From positions 1 to 48,097 of the forward strand of contig JAXIHJ010000013.1 in NCBI GenBank assembly GCA_034189755.1: a stretch of 48,097 bases of DNA, in the 5' to 3' direction. Both the position numbers and the translations under genes were made by a program. The notes beneath the pieces were generated by a model that was not told the origin of the DNA, did not search any database, and saw nothing but the letters and a program-made list of their open reading frames with translations. The DNA is from JAXIHJ01 sp034189755 (GTDB taxonomy: Bacteria > Planctomycetota > Phycisphaerae > SM23-33). Numbering within the stretch: position 1 is the first letter of the stretch; every line of letters starts with the position of its first letter. Of the stretch, positions 25,865 to 33,309 are shown one piece after another.

Positions 25865-25988
25865 GTTTCTACTCCTGTTTCAGTCAGTGTGCTTGTTCTT
25901 TGAGCCGCGAACTGCGCAAACCAAATTGCTTATTCCTTTTCTTTGCAATTCTTCTCGTTCGCGGCGTTCGCGGCAGAATCCTATGAGT

Positions 25989-26309
25989 TCAGTCCAGTAT
26001 CGCCAGGATGTCCGACTCGTCCATAAGCAGATACTCTTCGCCGTCGACCTTGATCTCGGTGCCGCCGTAGCTGGCGAACAGGACCTTGTCGCCTGCGGCC
26101 ACCTGGAACTTGGCCCGGCTGCCGTCGTCGAGCTGCTTGCCGTCGCCGACTGCCAGGACGGTGCCCTTGGCGGGCTTTTCCTTGGCGGTGTCGGGCAGAA
26201 CGATGCCGCCGGCGGTCCTTTCCTCGGCATCAAGACGCTTGATGAGCACCTTCTCGCCAAGGGGACGGATCTTCGGCTTCTTTGTCTTCTTCGATGCGGC
26301 TTTGGCCAT
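25989..26309 (-). CDS. groES: 10 kDa co-chaperonin GroES
   Basis: A 106-residue GroES: KIRPLGEKVLIKRLDAEERT, then the mobile loop TAGGIVLPDTAKEKP, VAAGDKVLFASYGGTEI and a C-terminal DILAILD. A lysine/alanine-rich extension of about 14 residues precedes the standard domain. The ATG at 26309 has AAAGGAG at good spacing. No CIRCE operator (TTAGCACTC-N9-GAGTGCTAA) is found in the 225 bases upstream, so HrcA control is not supported; a palindromic repeat is present there. Confidence 0.97.
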   Translation of the reverse strand: MAKAASKKTKKPKIRPLGEKVLIKRLDAEERTAGGIVLPDTAKEKPAKGTVLAVGDGKQLDDGSRAKFQVAAGDKVLFASYGGTEIKVDGEEYLLMDESDILAILD

Positions 26310-26426
26310 CTTTTGCTCCTTTACGTTTCCTTACTCGGATTTATCTAAGCAGCTTTCAATTTTCAATAATGTCTGCACAGTCTGCCGCAACGCAGCGGCC
26401 TGCGGCGAGTGAAAGAAATTAGCGAG

Positions 26427-26465
26427 ATTACACGCCTGCCTACCTGCCGGAGGCAGGTGTGTAAT
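26427..26465. repeat. Family B palindromic repeat upstream of groES
   Basis: ATTACACGCCTGCCT (26427-26441) and AGGCAGGTGTGTAAT (26451-26465) form a 15-pair stem with one G-U, loop ACCTGCCGG. Same core as at 34525. The rest of the 26310-26534 gap shows no gene. Confidence 0.7.
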
Positions 26466-26534
26466 CCTGCTCCCTCGCATCATTCACTCATCGGTCTTCA
26501 TCTTTGCCAAGCACTGTTCAACCTTTAAGTAGCG

Positions 26535-27011
26535 TTAGTATGGTTCGTTGCGCAGTACGTCATCCAGCCGCGTCATCATCCGCTGAATCTGTCGCAGCAG
26601 CGTCTCCAGCTCCACCGGCTTGGCAAGGACGCTGAAGGCCGTCAGGCGAAGTGCGCCCTCAAGCCAGCGGCGGTCGGTCCGGCTGGCGACGACCACTACC
26701 GGCAGCAAGGCGTCAAGCCGACGAATCATCCGCAACAGATGCAGCACGTCCAGTCGCCAGTCGGCGCTTTCATCAATCACCGCGGCGTCGGCCAGGCCCG
26801 CCTCGACAAGCTCCAACAACTCCTGGTCACCGTGCACCAGATAAGTCGTCAGCCACTGCGAGCCGACGATCTGCTCCAGCGCCGCCTGCCAGACCTCGGC
26901 CTCGCCGCTGACCACCAGGCCGAATGGGCCTCTACACTCATGTAGCGTCGTAACCATCATGCCATAACCATTTTGCACCGCCCCTGGGCAGTTGCGATCC
27001 GCCACGAGCAT
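26535..27011 (-). CDS. Degenerate response-regulator receiver-like protein
   Basis: Up to 158 residues. The middle part follows the receiver fold: strand GLVVSG, a candidate phospho-acceptor Asp in AAVIDESADW, the fourth strand VVVVASR, and the conserved Lys-Pro in FSVLAKPVEL. The acidic pair normally found after the first strand is missing (SGE), so this may be an unphosphorylated pseudo-receiver. No output domain follows. The start could be the ATG at 27011 or the MM pair at 26960/26957. It lies upstream of groES on the same strand, 225 bases away. Function unknown. Confidence 0.6.
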   Translation of the reverse strand: MLVADRNCPGAVQNGYGMMVTTLHECRGPFGLVVSGEAEVWQAALEQIVGSQWLTTYLVHGDQELLELVEAGLADAAVIDESADWRLDVLHLLRMIRRLDALLPVVVVASRTDRRWLEGALRLTAFSVLAKPVELETLLRQIQRMMTRLDDVLRNEPY

Positions 27012-27274
27012 ATACTTTAACCGTTCAAAGGCAGTGCAACCCTAGTGCCAGGATTAGTATCGCTTTATCGCACAATTGGTTACGAAGATGTAGCCGCCAG
27101 GCCAAAGCACAACGCTCTGCCGGATATGGCTACCTGATCCGAGCCGACTGCTGTATTGGCAGATGTACAAGAGGCAAATCTTAAGCGAAAAATCCAGCAT
27201 CCAAACAATTCCGGATTCCAACGGTGATAGAGCAGCCGAAACAGTAACAGATAAACGGGCTTGTTGTCCGAAAA

Positions 27275-27311
27275 CCCGCCTGCCCGCCTGGCGGCAGCTA
27301 GGTAGGCAGGT
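27275..27311. repeat. Family B repeat, diverged copy
   Basis: CCCGCCTGCCCGCCTGGCGG followed by CAGCTAGGTAGGCAGGT. Outer arms GCCTGCC and GGCAGGT pair imperfectly and an inner CCGCCTGGCGG palindrome is present. Confidence 0.55.
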
Positions 27312-27331
27312 CAAAAATGTTAGAATGCCTC

Positions 27332-27352
27332 TTGACCGCGACGGGGTATAAA
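27332..27352 (+). promoter_or_regulatory. Possible rpsB-operon promoter
   Basis: TTGACC (27332-27337) and TATAAA (27347-27352) separated by 9 bases. Spacing is abnormal for a -35/-10 pair, but TATAAA could be a -10, giving a leader of about 190 bases. Confidence 0.35.
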
Positions 27353-27372
27353 GGTTAGCCTACTTCGCTTTA

Positions 27373-27418
27373 CACGGCGGGCGGGTAGAGTGTATCTTCA
27401 CCGCCACGCAACGCCGTG
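27373..27418 (+). promoter_or_regulatory. Structured leader element before rpsB
   Basis: CACGGCG (27373) pairs with CGCCGTG (27412), and directly inside GGCGG pairs with CCGCC (27401), leaving an asymmetric bulge ACGCAA and a 16-base loop. A two-tier hairpin like this, upstream of a ribosomal-protein gene, could be an autoregulatory protein site; this is inference. Confidence 0.4.
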
Positions 27419-27474
27419 GTTAACAAAACGTTTTAAAGTTAAAGGTTTGCACAGGCAACCTCAGGCCCGGATGC

Positions 27475-27495
27475 CCCGCCATGGGCGGGTTTTTT
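27475..27495 (+). terminator. Terminator-like hairpin (possible attenuator) before rpsB
   Basis: CCCGCC-ATG-GGCGGG followed by six T. It lies 55 bases upstream of the rpsB start codon and downstream of the putative promoter. It is followed by the tandem repeat TTTTGATATC x2 (27492-27511). Confidence 0.6.
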
Positions 27496-27550
27496 GATAT
27501 CTTTTGATATCCTGTACACCAATCCGGGACACGCACGTGGAGGTGCATAT

Positions 27551-28411
27551 TTGGCTGCAGAGTTAGTGAAACAGTTGATCGACGCGGGAATCCACTTCGG
27601 ACATCGCGCAAGCCGCTGGAATCCGAAGATGAAGCCTTACATCTTCAGCAAGCGGAACCTGATTCATGTCATCGACCTTAAAGAAACGCTCAAGGGTGTT
27701 CTTCTGGCCAAGAGGTTTCTCACGCAACTCGTCGCCCGTGGCCAGGACGTCCTGCTGGTGGGTACGAAGCGTCAGGCCCGCAAGGCGACCCGTGAAAACG
27801 CCTCTCGCGTCAAGATGCACTGGGTCAATGACCGCTGGCTGGGCGGGACGCTTACAAACTTTCGCGAGATTCGCAAGCGCATCGGCCGACTGGAAGAGCT
27901 GGAAGCACTTGATGCCAAAGGACTGCTCGATCAATATTCCAAGAAGGAAGGCGCTTCGCTTCGACGCCAGATGCGGAAGATTCAGAGGAACCTGGGCGGC
28001 CTCCGCAATATGACCAAACTGCCCGGGGCAATAGTGGTAGTCGACCAGCACCGGGAAATTATCGCCGTCCGCGAGGCCAACAAGCTTAACATCCCCGTCA
28101 TCTGCCTGCTGGACACCGACTGCGACCCGGACCTGGTGGATATTCCCATACCGGGCAACGACGATGCGATGCGCGTGATCGAACTGATTATGAAGGAGCT
28201 GTGCGACGCCATCCATGAAGGTTTAGGCGCCCGCAAGGATCAGGTCTCCAAGCCAGACGACCAGCCGCCCCGCCGCAGGAGCCGGCGACGCACCACGGCC
28301 TGCGCGACCGACAAGCAGGCTGAATCCGACCAGCCGGATGAAGCCCCGTCGCAGCCGGCGCCGCCTGAACCGACGCCGGAAAAACCAGCGGCCGAACCCG
28401 AACAAGTCTAG
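27551..28411 (+). CDS. rpsB: 30S ribosomal protein S2
   Basis: A 286-residue S2 if translation starts at the TTG at 27551, which follows GGAGGTG by 7 bases and gives (M)AAELVKQLIDAGIHFGHRAS, the normal S2 N terminus. No ATG fits; the only upstream ATG in frame (27494) lies between the terminator hairpin and the ribosome site. Core motifs: WNPKMKPYIFSKRNLIHVID, WLGGTLTNF, PVICLLDTDCDPDLVDIPIP. The last 55 residues are a Pro/Glu/Ala-rich tail with an RRRSRRR patch, absent from E. coli S2. First gene of rpsB-tsf-pyrH-frr. Confidence 0.95.
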   Translation: MAAELVKQLIDAGIHFGHRASRWNPKMKPYIFSKRNLIHVIDLKETLKGVLLAKRFLTQLVARGQDVLLVGTKRQARKATRENASRVKMHWVNDRWLGGTLTNFREIRKRIGRLEELEALDAKGLLDQYSKKEGASLRRQMRKIQRNLGGLRNMTKLPGAIVVVDQHREIIAVREANKLNIPVICLLDTDCDPDLVDIPIPGNDDAMRVIELIMKELCDAIHEGLGARKDQVSKPDDQPPRRRSRRRTTACATDKQAESDQPDEAPSQPAPPEPTPEKPAAEPEQV

Positions 28412-28495
28412 TGTACAAAACTTCGTGAATTCGTTAACTCGTCACGGGTTCACGCGTTCACGGTTTTCCGTTTCAGTATTAAATCAGGAGTCAAC

Positions 28496-29290
28496 ATGGC
28501 TGAAATTACAGCAGCAATAGTCAAGGCCCTTCGTCAAGAGACGCAGCAGGGCATGATGGAGTGCAAAAAGGCACTGACCGAGGCTAACGGCGACCTGGCC
28601 GTCGCCCGCGACATCCTTCGCAAGAAGGGCCTGGCCACGGCTGAGAAAAAAGCGGCCCGCGCCACCGGCGAGGGGCTGATCGCCATAAAGTCGGCCGACG
28701 ATCGCACCTCAGCCGCCATGGTCGAGGTCTGCTGCGAGACCGATTTCTGCGCCCGCAACGAAGTATTCAGGGAAATGGTCGCATCGCTGGCGGAGATGGC
28801 CGCCGAAACAAACGACGGGCCGGTCGAGCCGACCGACGCCATGAAGGAAACACTCCAGGCTGCCCTGACCAAGATCGGCGAGAACATGAACTACGCCCAC
28901 GGCGTCAAGATTTCCGCCGCCAGGGTCGGCACGTACGTGCACCACAACGGCAAAGTCGGCGTCCTCGTCGGCGTGGACGGCGAGACCTGCGACGAAACGC
29001 TGAGTGATTTGTGCATGCACATCGCATTCGCCGACCCGGTCGGCATAACGCCGCAGGATATTCCGGCCGACCTGGTCGAAAAGGAAAAAAAGTTCGCCAC
29101 TCAGCAGGCGATCGATTCCGGCAAGCCGGCCGACATAGCCGAAAAAATCGTCGCCGGCAAGATGCAGAAGTTCCTGGCGGCCAACGCACTGCTGGAGCAG
29201 CCCTTCGTCCGTGACGACAAGAAGAAGGTCAAGGACATTCTTGGCGGCGCGACGGTAACAGCCTTCGCACGCTTCGCCGTCGGGACCTAG
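28496..29290 (+). CDS. tsf: Elongation factor Ts
   Basis: A 264-residue EF-Ts. The N-terminal UBA-like domain (AIVKALRQETQQGMMECKKA) is followed by the TDFVARN-type motif, here TDFCARNEVFREM, and the dimerisation/core regions (MHIAFADP; GGATVTAFARFAVG). It is the nucleotide exchange factor for EF-Tu. AGGAG precedes the ATG. It lies 84 bases after rpsB in the conserved order. Slightly shorter than the 283-residue E. coli protein. Confidence 0.97.
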   Translation: MAEITAAIVKALRQETQQGMMECKKALTEANGDLAVARDILRKKGLATAEKKAARATGEGLIAIKSADDRTSAAMVEVCCETDFCARNEVFREMVASLAEMAAETNDGPVEPTDAMKETLQAALTKIGENMNYAHGVKISAARVGTYVHHNGKVGVLVGVDGETCDETLSDLCMHIAFADPVGITPQDIPADLVEKEKKFATQQAIDSGKPADIAEKIVAGKMQKFLAANALLEQPFVRDDKKKVKDILGGATVTAFARFAVGT

Positions 29291-29303
29291 TGGATCAAAG
29301 ACG

Positions 29304-30026
29304 ATGAAGAAAAAGCTCCGATATCATCGCGTACTGGTGAAGCTTTCCGGCGAGAGTTTATGCTCACCCGGCGGACATGGTATCGAAGCGGCGCCCGTGG
29401 CGCAGATGGTCAAAGACTTCTTGGCCGTGGCGGAAACCGGCGTACAGTTGGCCGTGGTCGTCGGCGGGGGCAATATCATCCGCGGACAACAACTCGCCGA
29501 GAAGCTGCCCATCGATCGTGCGACGGCCGACGGCATGGGCATGTTGGGAACGGTGATTAACGCACTGGCGCTGGCCGACGCAATGGCAGGCGGCGGACTT
29601 TCCGTCCGGACAATGAGCGCAATCGCCATGGGCGACGTTTGCGAGCCTTTCGCTCGCCGCCGGGCTGCGAGGCATCTGGAAAAGGGCCGGGTGGTCATAC
29701 TCGCCGGCGGTACGGGCAACCCGTTTTTCACCACCGACACATGCGCCGCCCTGCGGGCCTGCCAGATCGGAGCCGACGCGCTGTTCAAGGCCACCAAGGT
29801 CAACGGCGTGTTCGACGCCGACCCCGTTACCAACAAAAATGCCAAACGATACAGCCGCCTGAGCTACCAGAAGGTGCTGGACGACAAGCTCGGCGTGATG
29901 GACTTGACAGCCGTATTGATGTGCATGCAGAATCAAATTCCTATTGTGGTTTTCAAAATGTCCGAGCCGGGCAACTTCGCGGCGGTGATACGCGGAGACG
30001 ACATAGGAACAACCATAACCCGATAG
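29304..30026 (+). CDS. pyrH: UMP kinase
   Basis: A 240-residue amino-acid-kinase-fold UMP kinase: RVLVKLSGESLCS at the N terminus, VVVGGGNIIRG, the GMLGTVINALAL motif, and FFTTDTCAALRACQIGAD with the downstream KVNGVFDADP. It phosphorylates UMP to UDP and is usually feedback-regulated by UTP and GTP. It starts 13 bases after tsf and precedes frr by 17 bases. Identification is secure. Confidence 0.97.
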   Translation: MKKKLRYHRVLVKLSGESLCSPGGHGIEAAPVAQMVKDFLAVAETGVQLAVVVGGGNIIRGQQLAEKLPIDRATADGMGMLGTVINALALADAMAGGGLSVRTMSAIAMGDVCEPFARRRAARHLEKGRVVILAGGTGNPFFTTDTCAALRACQIGADALFKATKVNGVFDADPVTNKNAKRYSRLSYQKVLDDKLGVMDLTAVLMCMQNQIPIVVFKMSEPGNFAAVIRGDDIGTTITR

Positions 30027-30043
30027 AGGCCGGAGATTCCGCC

Positions 30044-30604
30044 ATGGCAATGGACGATATCCTGCTAGACGTCGAGGAGAAGATGGAAGCCGCGATTGGC
30101 TACCTCAAGAATGAGTTTCGCGGCATCAGGACCGGGCGGGCGTCGGTTGGCCTGGTGGACCACCTCAAGGTTGACTACTACGGCTCGCCGACCGACCTGC
30201 GGCAACTGGCGACCATCTCCACGCCGGAGGCGACGCTTATCCTGATTAAGCCGTTCGACCCCGCCAGCCTGAAGGAAATCGAGCGCGCCATTCAGGCCAG
30301 CAGCCTGGGCATCACCCCGAATTCCGACGGCAAGGTTATCCGCCTTTCCGTGCCGTCGCTCTCAACCGAGAGGCGCCACCAGATTACGACGCAACTGAAG
30401 AAGATGGCCGAAGCCGAACGCATTGTCATCCGAAACGCACGAAGGGACGGAAACAAACACATCGACAAGGAGCAAAAGGCCTCGGAACTGACCGAAGACC
30501 AGTCGCATACGGGCAAAGAAAAAATCCAGAAACTAACCAAGCAATACGAAAAAAAAGTCAGCGAAATCCTTGATGCCAAGATTAAGGAAATTGAAGCGAT
30601 TTAG
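30044..30604 (+). CDS. frr: Ribosome recycling factor
   Basis: A 186-residue RRF from ATG 30044, preceded by CGGAG at 8 bases. Motifs: the long-helix FRGIRTGRASVGLVDHLKVD, YYGSPTDLRQLATIS, and the C-terminal helices with RRDGNKHIDKEQK. With EF-G it splits post-termination ribosomes. An in-frame extension back to 29639 inside pyrH is not RRF sequence. Last protein gene of the rpsB operon. Confidence 0.97.
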   Translation: MAMDDILLDVEEKMEAAIGYLKNEFRGIRTGRASVGLVDHLKVDYYGSPTDLRQLATISTPEATLILIKPFDPASLKEIERAIQASSLGITPNSDGKVIRLSVPSLSTERRHQITTQLKKMAEAERIVIRNARRDGNKHIDKEQKASELTEDQSHTGKEKIQKLTKQYEKKVSEILDAKIKEIEAI

Positions 30605-30637
30605 TGAATGGGAGAATCAGTTGTTCGTCGATTCGCT

Positions 30638-30643
30638 TATAAT
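30638..30643 (+). promoter_or_regulatory. -10 box of tRNA-Lys
   Basis: TATAAT ten bases before the mature tRNA 5' end. No good -35 at 16-18 bases. Confidence 0.45.
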
Positions 30644-30652
30644 CTGTCGGCC

Positions 30653-30726
30653 GGGGGAGTAGCTCAGTTTGGTAGAGCAACGGCCTTTTAAGCCGTAGGT
30701 CCTGGGTTCGAGCCCCAGCTCCCTCA
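30653..30726 (+). tRNA. tRNA-Lys (TTT anticodon)
   Basis: Acceptor GGGGGAG/CTCCCTC with one G-U, D-arm GCTC/GAGC, anticodon arm ACGGC-CTTTTAA-GCCGT exposing TTT, T-arm CTGGG-TTCGAGC-CCCAG. No encoded CCA. Confidence 0.96.
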
Positions 30727-30734
30727 TTCGAGAG

Positions 30735-30800
30735 AGGTTAGAGGCGAGGCTTCGCGATGTCGTGTCGTTTGTGGTTACTCTAACCTCTCACCTCTAACCT
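30735..30800. repeat. Inverted repeat between the two tRNA genes
   Basis: AGGTTAGAGG (30735-30744) and CCTCTAACCT (30791-30800) pair perfectly, with further pairing inward (CGAG/CTCT). The right side also repeats CTCTAACCTCT in tandem. Too long a loop for a simple terminator. Confidence 0.5.
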
Positions 30801-30838
30801 GTAAGAGAAGAATCTCTAACGGGTCGATACAACATTAT

Positions 30839-30844
30839 TATAAT
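30839..30844 (+). promoter_or_regulatory. -10 box of tRNA-Glu
   Basis: TATAAT eleven bases before the tRNA 5' end; weak or absent -35. Confidence 0.45.
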
Positions 30845-30855
30845 TGAGCAGGGTT

Positions 30856-30928
30856 GGCCCCATCGTCTAGTGGCCTAGGACACCGGGTTTTCATCCCGGC
30901 AACCGGGGTTCGAGTCCCCGTGGGGTCA
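30856..30928 (+). tRNA. tRNA-Glu (TTC anticodon)
   Basis: Acceptor GGCCCCA/TGGGGTC with one G-U, anticodon arm CCGGG-TTTTCAT-CCCGG exposing TTC, T-arm GGGG-TTCGAGT-CCCC. The D-arm carries the GTCT/AGGAC type typical of bacterial tRNA-Glu. No encoded CCA. Confidence 0.95.
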
Positions 30929-30930
30929 TT

Positions 30931-30963
30931 AAAAAAGCCATGCGTTCATCGCGTGGCTTTTTT
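30931..30963 (+). terminator. Rho-independent terminator after tRNA-Glu
   Basis: AAAAAAGCCATGCG, loop TTCAT, CGCGTGGCTTTTTT: a stem with one wobble pair and a T-tract, starting 3 bases after the tRNA. Confidence 0.85.
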
Positions 30964-30974
30964 ATTTCAGACTC

Positions 30975-31019
30975 TGCTCTGCGTAGCGAAGCGGATGCTT
31001 CACTACGCTTCGCAGAGCA
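30975..31019. repeat. Family C hairpin repeat
   Basis: TGCTCTGCGTAGCGAAG (30975-30991) opposite CTACGCTTCGCAGAGCA (31003-31019): 17-base arms with two mismatches, and an inner GAAGC/GCTTC stem. Single copy in this window. Confidence 0.6.
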
Positions 31020-31048
31020 AAGTTGCGGATTTTAACAGCCTCTGCCGA

Positions 31049-31054
31049 TACAAT
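31049..31054 (+). promoter_or_regulatory. -10 box 10 bases before the membrane-TPR gene
   Basis: TACAAT then CGTTCATGCA and ATG at 31065; consistent with an almost leaderless mRNA. Confidence 0.35.
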
Positions 31055-31064
31055 CGTTCATGCA

Positions 31065-33236
31065 ATGGAAGACTCCGGTGGTCTTAATTCGCCTTTGCCC
31101 CGACGGTTCAGCGGAATCCATCGCATTTTAATATTTTTAACATTATGCGCGGTTCTGCTGGCCTGCGGTTTTGCGACACTGCTGGGCGTCCGCAGGCTTC
31201 TCAGCCCGGACCTGGGCTACCACTTGGCCTACGGTGAGCATTTTCTCGACACCGGCCAAATCGTCGATTCCAGCCGGAACGTTTACACGGTCGCCGCTTT
31301 GCGTAACGCGGGCCGGCAGCTCAAGCCCGGCCCGGGCTGCTGGTACGATTCCTCCGGGCGATACCGCTTCCCCAACGCCAACTGGCTCAGCCAGGTAGCG
31401 ATGGCGGCTGTTCATCGCCTGGGCGGAGCGAACGGCCTTTGCCTGCTTCAGGCGATTCTAGCGGCCGGTATCGCGGCGGCTGCGCTGGCGACGATGCTGC
31501 GGATGGGAACGGGACCTGTCCTCGCCGCCGGCGGCGTGCTGCTGATAGCACTGACCGCATATGAGCGGTTCAGCCTTCGACCGGAACTGTTCGGATACCT
31601 CCTGCTCGCGGCGGAACTATACGTGTTAGTCCAGTGGGGTGCGCCCCGGGGTATAAACAGCAGCCCACGGAAAGCTTCCCGTGGACTTTGGGTGCGGGAG
31701 GTTTTGCGCGTGGTGTCGCTTGTGCTTCTTCAACTATTACTGGTGAACCTGCACAGTTATTTTCTATTGGGTCTGGCGATGACGGGTGCGTTCCTGGCCG
31801 ACGGGTTGCTGCGGATGGGCTGGCATCAACTCAGGGGCGAACGGCAACTGTCGGCCGAGCCACGTCGCCGCTCGGCGTTTCTGGCGGCTGTGCTGGCGGG
31901 CCAGGCGGCGGTATGCTTCGTGAACCCATGGACGTGGCGGCTGGCGGCGATGCCGATCCAGACGCTATGGTTCATTCACCACAACAACATCGCCGGCGGC
32001 AGCGTGTCGCCCGGCGGGCATCCGTGGTCGCACATCGGCGAGTTCTTCCGCCCGTTCGGGGCTGAAAGCTTCTGGCAGATGAAGGCCACCTGCGGCTACA
32101 TCGTTCTCCTGTCGCTGGCGGGGCTGGGCGGCCTGGCCGCGGCTATTAAACGACGATGGGCTTGCCTGTTCCTTATCGCCGGCTTCACGGTCATCTCGCT
32201 GTCAATGAGGCGAAACATCGCCCCGGCCGCCGTAATAATCGCGCCGCTCGCACTGGGCGCATTGTGCCTGCTGCTAAAAAAGATCACCCTATACCTCGGC
32301 GAGCGAAAGACACTTGCCGTCTCAGGGGCTTTTTCACTTCTGGCGGTGCTGGCGAGCGTGTATCTGGGCTTCACCGTCATTACGCAGCGGTTCTACTTCA
32401 ATGACCGCTCGCCGGTGCGGTTCGGCCTGGGAGGCTCGGAGCTTAACCTGCCGCTCCGTGCCGCCAAGTGGCTGAACAATCACAAACCGGCCGGCAGGTT
32501 ATGGACAGGTTATACAGGCTCTTCAAACCTGCACTATTTCACGCAGCCGCACCGCAGCGTACCCATACTGACCAATACGTGGGCCTATCCGCCGGCGGTC
32601 ATGCAGGAGTTGCTGGAGGTCAACGCCGGCGGCCGGCCGTTCGACGAGGCGGCGGAAAAGTACGGCCTGCAAATCGTCTGTCTCCGCGTGGACCGCTCCA
32701 GCACTCTGCTGGCCCGCCGGCTTGTCGACTCGCCGGCCTGGGCACTGGTGCACCTCGACGCGATGCACGCCGTATTCGTCCGCAATGCAGGGGCGAACGC
32801 CGAACTGGCCGAGAAGCATAAGCTGACGGCGGCGGATTTTGACACGGCCGGCTACAAGCAGAACATCCTGCGGCTCGACCCGGTGCCGGCATACGCATAT
32901 CACGTCGGCGGCGTAACGCTCCTGCGGCTGGGGTGGAACGATGCGGCGGCGGACCTTTTCCGCGCCGCCGTCGAGGCCGACGCGGACTACCACGAGGCAT
33001 GGAACAATCTGGGAACGTGCCTGGCCAGTCGCGGCGCACAGCGAATATCGAAGATGGACATACAGGCCGGGCGAACCGATTGGCGCGAAGCGCGCAATTG
33101 TTTCCGCCGCGCAGTGGACATAAAGCCGAACTATCGGCCGGCAAAAGAAAATCTTGATCTCGTGCAGCAACAACTGGCGGCGTTGGCACGCGGCGTGATT
33201 CTCCTGCCGAGAGCGCCGAAAGTACCGAAAGAATAG
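31065..33236 (+). CDS. Polytopic membrane protein with C-terminal TPR, possibly GT-C type
   Basis: About 723 residues. The first two thirds contain around ten hydrophobic spans. After the first span comes LLSPDLGYHLAYGEHF, resembling the D-x-D/E-bearing first loop of GT-C glycosyltransferase-like proteins (the D-PDLWWHL-type motif). The last 130 residues form two or three tetratricopeptide repeats (LLRLGWNDAAADLFRAAVEA; EARNCFRRAVDIKPNY). It may be a membrane glycosyltransferase, but no catalytic assignment is possible from sequence alone. The frame opens at a TTG at 31023; I prefer the ATG at 31065 because a -10-like box lies between them. It precedes apgM by 73 bases. Confidence 0.65.
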   Translation: MEDSGGLNSPLPRRFSGIHRILIFLTLCAVLLACGFATLLGVRRLLSPDLGYHLAYGEHFLDTGQIVDSSRNVYTVAALRNAGRQLKPGPGCWYDSSGRYRFPNANWLSQVAMAAVHRLGGANGLCLLQAILAAGIAAAALATMLRMGTGPVLAAGGVLLIALTAYERFSLRPELFGYLLLAAELYVLVQWGAPRGINSSPRKASRGLWVREVLRVVSLVLLQLLLVNLHSYFLLGLAMTGAFLADGLLRMGWHQLRGERQLSAEPRRRSAFLAAVLAGQAAVCFVNPWTWRLAAMPIQTLWFIHHNNIAGGSVSPGGHPWSHIGEFFRPFGAESFWQMKATCGYIVLLSLAGLGGLAAAIKRRWACLFLIAGFTVISLSMRRNIAPAAVIIAPLALGALCLLLKKITLYLGERKTLAVSGAFSLLAVLASVYLGFTVITQRFYFNDRSPVRFGLGGSELNLPLRAAKWLNNHKPAGRLWTGYTGSSNLHYFTQPHRSVPILTNTWAYPPAVMQELLEVNAGGRPFDEAAEKYGLQIVCLRVDRSSTLLARRLVDSPAWALVHLDAMHAVFVRNAGANAELAEKHKLTAADFDTAGYKQNILRLDPVPAYAYHVGGVTLLRLGWNDAAADLFRAAVEADADYHEAWNNLGTCLASRGAQRISKMDIQAGRTDWREARNCFRRAVDIKPNYRPAKENLDLVQQQLAALARGVILLPRAPKVPKE

Positions 33237-33309
33237 TTTTTATCCGTGCAATCCGCTAATCTGTGTAATCCGGCTCGTTTTTCGACACAAACCAGAAGGG
33301 CTTGAGAAG

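Larger units (their letters stand above)
27012..27550. other. Long intergenic region and rpsB leader
   Basis: 539 bases between the divergent receiver-like gene and rpsB. No convincing gene is seen; an 86-codon minus frame at 27054-27314 starts in a repeat and has no recognisable features. The left 250 bases show nothing I can name. The right part holds a family B repeat, a possible promoter, a two-tier hairpin, a terminator-like stem and a 10-base tandem repeat, which together look like a regulated leader of the rpsB operon. Confidence 0.5.

Noticed and set aside
26310..26534. CIRCE operator before groES
   Set aside because: GAGTGAAAGAAATTAGCGAG has vague resemblance only; the TTAGCACTC/GAGTGCTAA pair is not present.
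27054..27314. 86-codon minus-strand frame in the rpsB upstream region
   Set aside because: Begins inside a family B repeat, no ribosome site, composition unlike protein.
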